Origin: Achromobacter deleyi
GTDB taxonomy: Bacteria > Pseudomonadota > Gammaproteobacteria > Burkholderiales > Burkholderiaceae_B
DNA: 41,089 nucleotides
Direction of reading: 5' to 3'
Assembly (NCBI RefSeq): GCF_902859705.1
Contig: NZ_CADIJO010000040.1
Span: 1-41,089 of the forward strand
The translations under genes were made by a program, and so were the position numbers. Below the pieces are notes generated by a model that was given only the letters and a program-made list of their open reading frames with translations, was not told the DNA's origin and searched no databases. Position 1 is the stretch's first letter. Each line of letters opens with the position of its first letter. Shown piece by piece: positions 24,623-36,327 of the stretch.

Positions 24623-24694
24623 TGGTTGGACCAAATATTATTTGGTTTACCAATTTGGCACATCATGGTTTACCACTATCACGGTGGTGAACCA
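24623..24694 (-). promoter_or_regulatory. Cluster of four UxuR-like TGGT-N-ACCA operators upstream of gntR
   Basis: The boxes are TGGTTGGACCA (24623-24633), TGGTTTACCA (24643-24652), TGGTTTACCA (24666-24675) and TGGTGAACCA (24685-24694). Their centres are about 19-23 bp apart, near two helical turns, so dimers would bind on one face. The first two also make a perfect 17-bp palindrome at 24630-24646 (ACCAAATA, T, TATTTGGT). The core resembles the TTGGTATACCAA operator of E. coli UxuR/ExuR. A -10-like TAATAT on the minus strand (24640-24635) lies inside the palindrome, consistent with repression by occlusion. Confidence 0.75.
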
Positions 24695-24700
24695 TTGGGG

Positions 24701-24741
24701 ACAAAACAAAGCGCCGCGCCGGACGGGCCGGGGCGGCGCTT
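24701..24741 (-). terminator. Rho-independent terminator of metH
   Basis: On the minus strand, 25 bp after the metH stop, AAGCGCCGC (24741-24733) pairs with GCGGCGCTT (24717-24709) around a 15-base GC-rich loop, followed by TGTTTTGT. It separates metH from the gntR control region. Confidence 0.75.
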
Positions 24742-24765
24742 GGGGGAAGACGGCCGCGGGCCGGA

Positions 24766-28539
<3,774 letters not shown>

Positions 28540-28680
28540 GTTCAGGTCCGGATGGGGTTGGGCGGCGGCGCCAGAGGCTGCGCAATTGTCGCTAAAAAGC
28601 GATAAACACCGAAAAAACAAGCCCTGATCGTAACAAAATGGGCTCGATTTCGCCCCGCGGTGATACAGTTTCGGCCCCGA
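28540..28680. promoter_or_regulatory. metH leader and divergent promoter region
   Basis: This 141-bp gap lies between the chosen metH start and the cobalamin aptamer. On the minus strand it has a small stem TCGCT-TTTT-AGCGA near 28590 and a T-rich run. I see no second cobalamin aptamer on the metH side and no GAGGAGCG-type SAH riboswitch core. Promoters for both directions should be here. Confidence 0.4.
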
Positions 28681-28872
28681 ACCGGTGCTTTCGGCGCATC
28701 AGGACGGGCAAGAACGCAACACTTGCCCGGCGCGCGCGAAAGGTAAACGGGAAACAGGAAGACGCTTGCGCCCCGCCGCCCACAAGGCCGGCCCGGCCAG
28801 CTTCCAGCCTGTGCTGCCCCCGCAACGGTCCCCATGCGCGCGATGCGCCCATGGCAGCCCGATACCGGCCAG
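28681..28872 (+). ncRNA. Cobalamin riboswitch (AdoCbl/B12 aptamer) upstream of btuB
   Basis: The conserved B12 box GCTGCCCCCGCAACGGT lies at 28813-28829. Upstream, AACGGGAAACAGG (from 28746) and AGCCTGTGCTG form the stem closing the core. The 3' block AGCCCGATACCGGCC (28856-28870) matches the family pattern AGCCCGAAGACCTGCC. CCGGT (28682-28686) pairs with ACCGG (28864-28868) to close helix P1. About 110 bp of GC-rich expression platform follow before the btuB ATG; I could not assign a clear terminator, so control of translation is equally possible. High cobalamin should switch off the downstream receptor. Confidence 0.93.
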
Positions 28873-28983
28873 TTCGATCGCCAGGATGTCCGCCCGGCGC
28901 CCTTCACGGGGCCGCTGCAGGCTTGGGCATCCTCCCCATCGTGATTGACCTGCGGGGTCGCGGGTCGCATCGAGGTTACGTAG

Positions 28984-31035
28984 ATGAAATCCCGCTCCAT
29001 CCGGCGCTACGCCGGCGCCCTGCTCTGTTCCGCTCCCGCCCTGTCGGCAGCCCAGCAAGCCGCTACCCCCGCTACCCCGTCCGAACTCGACGCCATCACC
29101 GTCACCGCGCAACGCGTGCCGACCGACGGCCGTACCCTGCCCGTGTCCATCTCGGTCATCACGGCCGACGACATCGCCGCCAGCAGCGCGCGCACCATGC
29201 AGGACCTGCTGTCGACCCAGGCCGGCATCCACCTGATCAACACCAGCAGCGCCAGCGACAACGCCATCGTCGACCTGCGCGGCTTCGGCATCACCGGCGC
29301 CAGCAACACGCTGATCATGATCGACGGCGTCAAGCAGAACACCAACGACCTGTCGGCCCCCAGCCTGGGCGTGGTGCCGCTGGACCAGGTCGAACGCGTC
29401 GAAATCGTGCGCGGCAGCGGTTCGGTGCAATATGGCGGCGGCACGACCGGCGGCGTGATCAACATCATCACGCGCAAGGATTTCTCGAAGGAACCGGTGA
29501 CCGCCCGCGCCACCGCCACCTTCGGCAGCTACGGCCTGCGCCAATATGACGCCGCCGTGGCCATGAACAACCAGAAAGTCGGCGTGGACGCCTACCTGCA
29601 GTCGCTGCACAGCGACGGCTACCGCGACCACAGCGGCGAAAGCCGCGAGGGCGGCGGCGGCGGCGTGACCTTCCGCCACGACAACGGCTCGATCCGCCTG
29701 TACGGCAACACCACCACGCAGAAGCTGGACCTGCCGGGCCCGCGCCTGATCAACCCGACCACGGGCGAAAACCAGTTCGAAAGCGACCCGCGCGGCGCCA
29801 AGAACAAGGTCGACTACATCAAGACGACCACCACCACCTTCGGCCTGCAGGTCGAGCAGCAGCTTGGCGTGGGCACCCTGTACGCCGACGCCTCGACCCG
29901 CGAGAAGAAGCTGAACGGCCTGTCGTACGACGGTTTCGGCGACACGCTGCGCGATCAGAAGCTGGAAGAAAACCTGGCCAGCCTGCGCTACCGCCTGCCG
30001 ATCAATGGCGGCCACAGCGTGGTGTTCGGCGCCGACGCACAGGAAGCCAAGACCACCGCCGACCAGAACGCCTACTACGACTTCGCGCCGTCCAAGTGGC
30101 AGTCGCGCCAGCACCAGTACGGCCTGTTCGCCGAAGGCCAGATCCGCGCCACGGACAGCACCTACGTCACCATGGGCGTGCGCCGCCAGTACGCCTCGGA
30201 CAAGCTGGAAGTGATTTCCGGTTCGGGCGAAGAATCGGACAAGGGCCATCACCTGACCGCCTGGCAACTGGGCGTGCGCCAGGACCTGGCCGCCGGCTTC
30301 GGCCTGTACGGCAAGGTCGGCCGCAGCTTCCGCCTGCCCAACGCCGACGAAGCGCTGTCGGTGCAGTCGCCGCTGGCCCCGCAGACGTCCACCGACAAGG
30401 AACTGGGCCTGACCTGGGCCTCGGACAAGAGCAGCGCGCGCCTGTCGTGGTTCCGCTATGACCTGACCAACGAAATCCAGTACAACCCGCTGGCCGACGG
30501 CATGTGGGGCCCGGGCACCGGCGCCAACACCAACCTGGACCCGACCCGTCGCCAAGGCGTCGAGCTGGAAGGCCACCACGCCCTGACCAGCAGCGTCACG
30601 CTGGACGCCAACGTGACCTGGATGCAAGCGCAATTCCGTTCGGGCACCTATGCCGGCGTGGACCTGTCGGGCAAGACCGTGCCGCTGGCGCCCAAGTGGC
30701 TGGCCAACGCCGGCGTGACCTGGCGCCCCACCGACGCTTTCCTGTGGAACGTGTCGGCGCAATACGTCGGCAAGTCGCGCATGGACAACGACCAGGCCAA
30801 CCAGTTCGACACCGAACTGGACGCCTACGTGCTGTTCAACACCAAGGTGGCCTACAAGTTCACCCGCAACATCGAAGGCGCGTTGGGCGTGAACAACCTG
30901 CTGGACCGCAAGTACGCCACCTACGGCATCCGCGGCGGCAATGCGTCGTTCGAAATGCTGGGCCCGGTTGCCAACTACAACCTGTACCCCGCGCCTGGCC
31001 GCAATTTCTACGCCTCGCTGACGGTGCGCTACTAA
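28984..31035 (+). CDS. btuB: TonB-dependent outer-membrane receptor, BtuB-like
   Basis: This 683-residue outer-membrane beta-barrel probably imports cobalamin using TonB energy. A signal peptide ends near residue 23 (ALSAAQQ). A TonB box-like DAITVTAQR follows, then the plug domain (LRGFGITGASNTLIMIDGV, RVEIVRGSGSVQYGGGTTGG). The barrel ends GRNFYASLTVRY with a terminal aromatic. GAGG stands 8 bases before the ATG. The cobalamin riboswitch upstream, metH opposite and a BtuF-like gene downstream support B12 rather than siderophore transport. It is somewhat longer than E. coli BtuB (614 residues). A terminator follows the gene. Confidence 0.9.
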   Translation: MKSRSIRRYAGALLCSAPALSAAQQAATPATPSELDAITVTAQRVPTDGRTLPVSISVITADDIAASSARTMQDLLSTQAGIHLINTSSASDNAIVDLRGFGITGASNTLIMIDGVKQNTNDLSAPSLGVVPLDQVERVEIVRGSGSVQYGGGTTGGVINIITRKDFSKEPVTARATATFGSYGLRQYDAAVAMNNQKVGVDAYLQSLHSDGYRDHSGESREGGGGGVTFRHDNGSIRLYGNTTTQKLDLPGPRLINPTTGENQFESDPRGAKNKVDYIKTTTTTFGLQVEQQLGVGTLYADASTREKKLNGLSYDGFGDTLRDQKLEENLASLRYRLPINGGHSVVFGADAQEAKTTADQNAYYDFAPSKWQSRQHQYGLFAEGQIRATDSTYVTMGVRRQYASDKLEVISGSGEESDKGHHLTAWQLGVRQDLAAGFGLYGKVGRSFRLPNADEALSVQSPLAPQTSTDKELGLTWASDKSSARLSWFRYDLTNEIQYNPLADGMWGPGTGANTNLDPTRRQGVELEGHHALTSSVTLDANVTWMQAQFRSGTYAGVDLSGKTVPLAPKWLANAGVTWRPTDAFLWNVSAQYVGKSRMDNDQANQFDTELDAYVLFNTKVAYKFTRNIEGALGVNNLLDRKYATYGIRGGNASFEMLGPVANYNLYPAPGRNFYASLTVRY

Positions 31036-31123
31036 GCCGCGCGGCCGCGAGCCCGGTTACGCGACAGCGCGGCGCCATGCCTGCCTGCCGCGTGACCGAG
31101 GTTCTTGGCAGCCATCCGATATA

Positions 31124-31150
31124 GTCGGCGCTTCGCGCCGACTTTTTTTT
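31124..31150 (+). terminator. Rho-independent terminator between btuB and btuF
   Basis: A perfect stem GTCGGCGC, loop TTC, GCGCCGAC is followed by eight T (31143-31150). It is the clearest terminator in the window, and it ends only six bases before the btuF ATG. Confidence 0.88.
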
Positions 31151-31156
31151 GCCCCC

Positions 31157-32059
31157 ATGAAACTTCTCCGCGCGCTTTGCCCCGCCCTCCTGGGCCTGCT
31201 GCCGGTCTTCGGACCGGCCATTTCGAACGCGGCGGATGCCAACGCGATCCACGCGCAGGACGACCGCGGCCGCACCGTCGACCTGGCCGCCCCGGCCCGC
31301 CGCGCGGTCACCCTGGCGCCGCATGCCACCGAACTGGTCTACGCCGCAGGCGCGGGCGGCTACCTGATCGCCACCATCCGCGGCAGCGACTATCCGCCCG
31401 CCGCCCGCCAGTTGCCCGTCATCGGCGACGGCACCCAGCCCGATCCCGAACGGGTAGCTGCCGTCCGGCCCGACCTGATCATCGCCTGGCAGCCGTCGGC
31501 CGCCGCGCCGTTGGTGCGCGTCATGGACAAGCTGGGCGTGCCCGTCTATTACAGCGATCCCCAGACGCTGGCCGCCATTCCCGAGGCCATCGAGCGGCTG
31601 GGCGTGCTGTTCGGCACCGAATCGACTGCCGCGCCCGCGGCCCAGGCGCTGCGGGCACGGCTGGACGCGCTGGCCGCGCGCTACGCGTCGCGCAAGCCCG
31701 TACGCGTGTTCGTGCAAGCGGGCCTGGACCCCATCTACACCCTGAACCGCGCCAGCATCGTCAGCGACGCCCTGCGCCTGTGCGGCGGCGTCAATGTGTT
31801 CGCCCAGGCGCCCGTGGTGGCGCCGCAGGTGGGCCTGGAAAACGTGCTGGCCGCGCGCCCGGACGCCGTGCTGGCCGGCGTATCCACGCCCGCCGATACC
31901 GCCCGCAACCTGGCCGCCTGGCGCGGCATGGGCCTGCCCGCCGCGCAGGCCGGCCATGTCTTCGGCATCGACGCCGATGCGCTCTACCGCCCCGGCCCGC
32001 GCCTGGTCGATGCGGCCGAGCAGCTGTGCGCGGACCTGGACCGCGTGCGCGCGCCGTAG
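31157..32059 (+). CDS. btuF: Periplasmic cobalamin-binding protein, BtuF-like
   Basis: This 300-residue class III (helical backbone) periplasmic binding protein has a signal peptide at 1-25 (LLGLLPVFGPAISNA), then the BtuF pattern: DDRGRTVDLAAPARRAVTLAPHATELVYAAG (in two parts), GDGTQPDPERVAAVRPDLIIAW, and a long helix to the second lobe. B12 as ligand is inferred from btuB upstream; related proteins bind haem or siderophores. No BtuC/BtuD genes are in the window. The start is odd: the ATG lies six bases after a terminator T-run with no Shine-Dalgarno, yet the signal peptide begins exactly there. Confidence 0.88.
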   Translation: MKLLRALCPALLGLLPVFGPAISNAADANAIHAQDDRGRTVDLAAPARRAVTLAPHATELVYAAGAGGYLIATIRGSDYPPAARQLPVIGDGTQPDPERVAAVRPDLIIAWQPSAAAPLVRVMDKLGVPVYYSDPQTLAAIPEAIERLGVLFGTESTAAPAAQALRARLDALAARYASRKPVRVFVQAGLDPIYTLNRASIVSDALRLCGGVNVFAQAPVVAPQVGLENVLAARPDAVLAGVSTPADTARNLAAWRGMGLPAAQAGHVFGIDADALYRPGPRLVDAAEQLCADLDRVRAP

Positions 32060-32289
32060 GCCGGCGCATCCTGCCCGCGGCGGCCGACGCGATTTGGGCA
32101 TGCGGGCGTCTGCCCCGCCGACTCGCAGGCCATGCAGGAAGCGCGGTTTCTGGAACGGCGCCCGCCCCCGGTGCTTTATGATTCGCGTAACCGTGATCAA
32201 CCCGCCGAGATCGACCCGTTGATCCGCCTCTGATCATCAGCCAGCCCCCGCGGGTCCCGCAGCGCGCGCCCGCTCTTTGAAACACCGCC
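32060..32289 (+). promoter_or_regulatory. btuF-thiG spacer with possible promoter and inverted repeat
   Basis: No gene, thiS included, is visible in these 230 bp. TATGAT at 32177-32182 is a good -10 match but has no convincing -35 partner. GATCAAC (32195-32201) and GTTGATC (32218-32224) form a 7-bp inverted repeat. No TPP riboswitch core (CTGAGA plus ACCTGA) was found. Confidence 0.4.
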
Positions 32290-33099
32290 ATGACCACTCA
32301 AGACACTCTCAGCATCGCCGGCCGCGCCTATTCGTCGCGCCTGCTCGTCGGCACCGGCAAGTACAAGGACTTCGAACAGACCCGCGCGGCGCTGGACGCC
32401 AGCGGCACCGAAATCGTCACGGTCGCCATCCGCCGCACCAACATCGGCCAGAACCCCGGCGAACCGAACCTGCTCGACTACGTGCCGCCGTCCAAGTTCA
32501 CGCTGCTGCCCAACACCGCCGGCTGCTATTCGGCCGACGACGCCGTGCGCACGCTGCGCCTGGCGCGCGAACTGCTCGACGGCCATGACCTGGTCAAGCT
32601 GGAAGTGCTGGGCGACTCGCACACCCTGTTCCCCAACATGCCCGAAACGCTCAAGGCCACCAAGACGCTGGTCGACGAAGGCTTCAAGGTCATGGTCTAT
32701 TGCACCGACGATCCCATCCAGTGCCGCATGCTGGAAGACCTGGGCGCCGTGGCCGTCATGCCGCTGGCCTCGCTGATCGGCTCGGGCATGGGCATCCTGA
32801 ACCCCTGGAACCTGCGCCTGATCATCGACCAGGCCCGCGTGCCGGTGGTGGTGGATGCCGGCGTGGGCACCGCATCCGACGCCGCCATCGCCATGGAACT
32901 GGGCTGCGACGCCGTGCTGATGAACACCGCCATCGCCGCCGCGCGCGACCCGGTGCTGATGGCCAGCGCCATGAAAAAGGGCGTGGAATCCGGCCGCGAG
33001 GCCTTCCTGGCCGGCCGCATGCCCAAAAAGCTGTACAGCGGCGCGCCCAGCTCGCCCACCGAAGGCCTGATCACCGCCGCCCCCGGCGCCGCCAAATGA
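32290..33099 (+). CDS. thiG: Thiazole synthase ThiG
   Basis: ThiG makes the thiazole phosphate moiety of thiamine from deoxyxylulose 5-phosphate, ThiS-thiocarboxylate and dehydroglycine. In the 269 residues the Schiff-base lysine is K103 in HDLVKLEVLGD. The (beta/alpha)8 barrel phosphate sites are seen in GSGMGILNPWNL and VVDAGVGTASDAAIAMELG. Length is normal. The stop overlaps the thiD start (ATGA, 33096-33099). The sulfur carrier gene thiS, often directly upstream, is not here. Confidence 0.95.
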   Translation: MTTQDTLSIAGRAYSSRLLVGTGKYKDFEQTRAALDASGTEIVTVAIRRTNIGQNPGEPNLLDYVPPSKFTLLPNTAGCYSADDAVRTLRLARELLDGHDLVKLEVLGDSHTLFPNMPETLKATKTLVDEGFKVMVYCTDDPIQCRMLEDLGAVAVMPLASLIGSGMGILNPWNLRLIIDQARVPVVVDAGVGTASDAAIAMELGCDAVLMNTAIAAARDPVLMASAMKKGVESGREAFLAGRMPKKLYSGAPSSPTEGLITAAPGAAK

Positions 33100-33938
33100 G
33101 CAGCCGCCAATCGGCCGCCAGCGAGCGCCGCATTCCCAACGCGCTGACCATTGCGGGCGTCGACCCCTCGGGCGGCGCCGGCATCCTGGCCGACGTCAAG
33201 GCCATGAGCGCCCTGGGCGCCTACGGCTGCGCCGTCATCGCCGCCCTGACCGCCCAGAACACCCAGGGCGTCACCGGCATTTCGCCCGTGCCGCCCGACT
33301 TCGTCGGCCTGCAGATCGACACCCTGTTCACCGATGTGCGCATCGACGCGGTCAAGATCGGCATGCTGGGCCAGAAGCCGGTCATTCAGGTGGTGGCCGA
33401 AAAGCTGGCCAAGTGGGGCCCCGCCCACGTGGTGCTGGACCCGGTGATGGTCGCCAAGAGCGGCGATCTGCTGCTCGAACGCGAGGCCGTCGGCGCCATG
33501 CGCGAAGCCATGCTGCCGCAGGCCACCCTGCTCACGCCCAACCTGCCCGAAGCCGGCGTGCTGCTCGAAGAGCGGCCTGTCGAAACGGTCAAGGAAATGC
33601 GCCGCGTGGCCGAGCGCCTGCGCAACAAGATGGCCCATTCCGGCCAGCGCTGGGTGATGGTCAAGGGCGGCCACCTGCCCGGCAACGAAACCATCGATCT
33701 GCTGCACGACGGCGACCGCATGATCGAGCTGCCCGGCCACCGCATCGAAACCGCCAATACCCACGGCACCGGCTGCACCCTGTCGGCCGCCCTGGCCGCC
33801 CTGCTGCCGCAGGTCGAAGACGTGCCCGAGGCCGCCCGCCGCGCCAAGGCCTACCTGACCGAAGCCATCCGCCACGCCGAACGCCTGTCGGTCGGCTCGG
33901 GCCACGGCCCCGTGCACCACTTCCACGGCTGGTGGTAA
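33096..33938 (+). CDS. thiD: Hydroxymethylpyrimidine/phosphomethylpyrimidine kinase ThiD
   Basis: ThiD phosphorylates HMP and then HMP-phosphate to give the pyrimidine half of thiamine. The 280 residues show the ribokinase-like pattern: ALTIAGVDPSGGAGILADVKA near the N-terminus (in two parts), VVLDPVMVAKSGD, LLTPNLPEA, and the catalytic/anion-hole motif NTHGTGCTLSAALA. The C-terminus HGPVHHFHGWW is typical of beta-proteobacterial ThiD. The ATG at 33096 overlaps the thiG stop by 4 bases, so the two are coupled. Confidence 0.95.
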   Translation: MSSRQSAASERRIPNALTIAGVDPSGGAGILADVKAMSALGAYGCAVIAALTAQNTQGVTGISPVPPDFVGLQIDTLFTDVRIDAVKIGMLGQKPVIQVVAEKLAKWGPAHVVLDPVMVAKSGDLLLEREAVGAMREAMLPQATLLTPNLPEAGVLLEERPVETVKEMRRVAERLRNKMAHSGQRWVMVKGGHLPGNETIDLLHDGDRMIELPGHRIETANTHGTGCTLSAALAALLPQVEDVPEAARRAKAYLTEAIRHAERLSVGSGHGPVHHFHGWW

Positions 33939-34082
33939 GCCCCGGCAGGCGGGTGCGGCCACTGGCCCTATCCGTCTGAGGGCGGTTACATCCGGCAGGC
34001 CCCGTGCGGGCCTGGCCGGTGTACAGACCGGCAGGCCTGAACGGTCAGTCCGGCCTGTAACTTCTCTGTCGCCCCCCGGCGC

Positions 34083-34110
34083 GTCACAGGACGCTACGAA
34101 TCGGTACAAT
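34083..34110 (+). promoter_or_regulatory. Possible sigma-70 promoter of the pcm gene
   Basis: GTCACA (34083-34088), 16 bp, then TACAAT (34105-34110), 34 bases before the start codon at 34144. The -35 match is only fair. The preceding 33939-34080 stretch has a GC stem (CAGGCCC and GGGCCTG) that may help to end thiD transcription. Confidence 0.4.
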
Positions 34111-34143
34111 GGTCAGTTGATTCCTCTGTTTTTTCTGACCGTC

Positions 34144-34824
34144 ATGAACGCTTCGACCCTGCCCGACGTAGAACAAGCCCGCTTCAACATGGTGGAACAG
34201 CAGATCCGCCCATGGGACGTCCTGGACGCCAACGTGCTGCAAGCGCTGTTCGACGTGCGCCGCGAACAATTCGTGCCGCCCGCCCTGCGCGCCCTGGCGT
34301 TTTCCGACCTGGAACTGCCGCTGGAAATCAACGCGGTCAACACCCGCCAGACCATGCTCGCCCCCAAGGTCGAAGCCCGCCTGGCGCAGGAACTGCAACT
34401 GAGCAAGTCCGACTGTGTGCTGGAAATCGGCACCGGCTCGGGCTACCAGGCTGCCCTCCTGGGCTACCTGGCGCAACAGGTCACCTCGGTCGAGATCGAC
34501 AGCCGCCTGGTCACGTTCGCGCAGCAGAACCTGCAGATGAACAACGTCACCAACGTCAAGGTCGAAACCGGCGACGGCCGCAACGGCTGGGGCTCCACCG
34601 AATACGACGCCATCCTGGTCACCGGCTCGGTGCCGGTCGTGCCCGACGCGCTGAAGTACCAGCTGCGCGTGGGCGGCCGCCTGGTGGTCGTCGTGGGCCA
34701 GGCCCCCGTCATGACCGCCTGTCGCATCACCCGCACCACTGCCGCCAGCTTCGAGACCGTGAATCTGTTCGAAACGGTCATCAAGCCCCTGCGCGGCGCG
34801 ACGGTGTCGCAGTTCAAGTTCTGA
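34144..34824 (+). CDS. Protein-L-isoaspartate O-methyltransferase family protein
   Basis: This 226-residue AdoMet-dependent methyltransferase is of the PCMT family, which repairs isoaspartyl residues in damaged proteins. Motif I is VLEIGTGSGYQAALLG, followed by VTSVEID (acidic residue for the ribose) and GDGRNGW. The N-terminal RFNMVEQQIRPWDVLD is typical of a beta-proteobacterial subgroup that differs from E. coli Pcm, so repair activity is not certain. The ATG at 34144 is used; a TTG at 34117 would add nine unlikely residues. It lies directly before the TolC-family gene, an order I recall as common in Bordetella and Burkholderia. Confidence 0.9.
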   Translation: MNASTLPDVEQARFNMVEQQIRPWDVLDANVLQALFDVRREQFVPPALRALAFSDLELPLEINAVNTRQTMLAPKVEARLAQELQLSKSDCVLEIGTGSGYQAALLGYLAQQVTSVEIDSRLVTFAQQNLQMNNVTNVKVETGDGRNGWGSTEYDAILVTGSVPVVPDALKYQLRVGGRLVVVVGQAPVMTACRITRTTAASFETVNLFETVIKPLRGATVSQFKF

Positions 34825-34931
34825 GTCCCCTCTGGGTGGGGCCTCGTCGGCCCCGCCCTTGCGACCCGCGTCCGCCGGCCGGCAACGGGACCCCGGGTTT
34901 CCTGGAGCAACACCCCTCCTCCTGACAGATC

Positions 34932-36260
34932 ATGCGCGTCCGACTGCTTACGGCTTTACTGGTTTTTACCTCCGCCGCAAGCGTCGGCCCGTCGCCCGCG
35001 TCCGCGCAGAATCTGTTGCAGGTCTGGCAGGCCGCGCTGGGCAATGATCCGCTCTATGCCTCGGCGCGCGCCAACTACCGCGCCGGCCTGGAAAAAGAAC
35101 CCCAGGCCCGCGCCCTGCTGCTGCCTGAAGTATCGGCCGGTGCGGGCGGCGCCTACCAGCAGACCCGCAGCACCCGCGGCGGCGTCGCCTACAGCGGCGG
35201 CCGAGGCGTCTGGGACCTGGCGCTGACCCAACCGCTGTTCGACTGGGGCCGCTGGCAGAATTTCGAGCAGTCCAAGCTGATCGTCGCCGACGTCGAAGTC
35301 CAGCTGCAACAGGCCTACCAGGACCTGCTGCTGCGCGTGGCCGACGCCTACTTCAACGTGCTGTACGCCCAGGACACCCTGTCGGCCACCGAGGCCGAAA
35401 AGGCCGCCGTGGCCGGCCAGCTGGAATCGGCCAAGCGCAACTTCGAGCTAGGCAACGCCACCATCACCGACACCTACGAGGCGCAGGCGCGCTACGACCT
35501 GGTGGTGGCCCAGGAACTGCGGCTGCAGAACGACCTGGACGTGCGCCGCGACGAACTGGCCAAGATCATCGGCACCCCGCCCGGCGCCCTGGCCGAACTG
35601 CCGCAAGGCGTCCAGTTGCCCGCCCCGCAGCCGGCCCGCGTGGCCGACTGGAGCACCCAGGCCGAGGCGTCCAGCCTGGACGTGCTGCGCGCCCAACTGC
35701 TGACCCGCATCGCCGGGCGCGAAATCCAGATCGCCAAGAGCGGCCACTACCCCACCCTGAACCTGCGCGCCACCAGCGGCAGCGCCAGCGACGCCGTGAT
35801 GCGCAACGGCGCGCCGGGCAAGCCCATCGACAGCAGCATCGGCGTGGTGCTGTCGATTCCGCTGTATTCGGGCGGCGGCGTATCGTCGCAGGTCACCGAA
35901 AAGGTGCAGCTCGAACAAAAGGCCCGCTATGACTTCGAGGCTGCACGCCGCCAGGCCGTGCAAGCCGCCCGCCAGTACTACACCGGCGTGACCAGCGGCC
36001 TGGCCCGCATCCAGGCCCTGGAAGCCGGCGAAAAATCCAGCCGTGCCGCCGTCGAGGCCAACCGCACCGGCTACGAAGTCGGCGTACGCATCAACCTGGA
36101 CGTGCTCAACGCCCAGCAGCAGCTCTACGCCACCCAGCGCGACCTGGCGCTGGCGCGCTACAGCACGGTGCTGGCCGGGCTGCGCCTGAAGGCCACCAGC
36201 GGCATCCTGGCCGAAACCGACCTGGACGCGATCAACCGGCTGCTGCGCGAACCGCGCTGA
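34932..36260 (+). CDS. tolC: TolC-family outer-membrane efflux/secretion channel
   Basis: This 442-residue outer-membrane channel is of the TolC type and acts as exit duct for type I secretion or RND/MFS efflux. The signal peptide ends near residue 25 (GPSPASAQN). The mature part opens with LLQVWQAALGNDPLYASARA, typical of TolC rather than NodT lipoproteins. Two internal repeats of long helices flank beta strands (WDLALTQPLFDWGRW; GVVLSIPLYSGGGVSSQV). GEKSSRAAVEANRTGYEVGV and the LDVLNAQQQLY block are characteristic. No pump genes are adjacent, so the partner is unknown. It probably follows the methyltransferase gene in one transcript. Confidence 0.92.
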   Translation: MRVRLLTALLVFTSAASVGPSPASAQNLLQVWQAALGNDPLYASARANYRAGLEKEPQARALLLPEVSAGAGGAYQQTRSTRGGVAYSGGRGVWDLALTQPLFDWGRWQNFEQSKLIVADVEVQLQQAYQDLLLRVADAYFNVLYAQDTLSATEAEKAAVAGQLESAKRNFELGNATITDTYEAQARYDLVVAQELRLQNDLDVRRDELAKIIGTPPGALAELPQGVQLPAPQPARVADWSTQAEASSLDVLRAQLLTRIAGREIQIAKSGHYPTLNLRATSGSASDAVMRNGAPGKPIDSSIGVVLSIPLYSGGGVSSQVTEKVQLEQKARYDFEAARRQAVQAARQYYTGVTSGLARIQALEAGEKSSRAAVEANRTGYEVGVRINLDVLNAQQQLYATQRDLALARYSTVLAGLRLKATSGILAETDLDAINRLLREPR

Positions 36261-36274
36261 TTTGTCCCTCAATG

Positions 36275-36304
36275 AAAAAAGACGGCCCGCAGGCCGCCTT
36301 TTTC
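36275..36304. terminator. Bidirectional terminator between tolC and hldC
   Basis: An A-run (36275-36280), stem CGGCC...GGCCG around a short loop, and a T-run (36299-36303) make a symmetric Rho-independent terminator serving the convergent tolC (plus) and hldC (minus) genes. Confidence 0.85.
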
Positions 36305-36327
36305 GTGGACGCTCGCCGGCTTGGCGG

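Noticed and set aside
28540..28680. SAH riboswitch or second cobalamin riboswitch upstream of metH
   Set aside because: No GAGGAGCG core and no reverse-oriented B12 box were found on the minus strand.
32060..32289. TPP riboswitch upstream of thiG
   Set aside because: The conserved CTGAGA and ACCTGA blocks are absent; a CTCTGATCATCAG stretch is only superficially similar.
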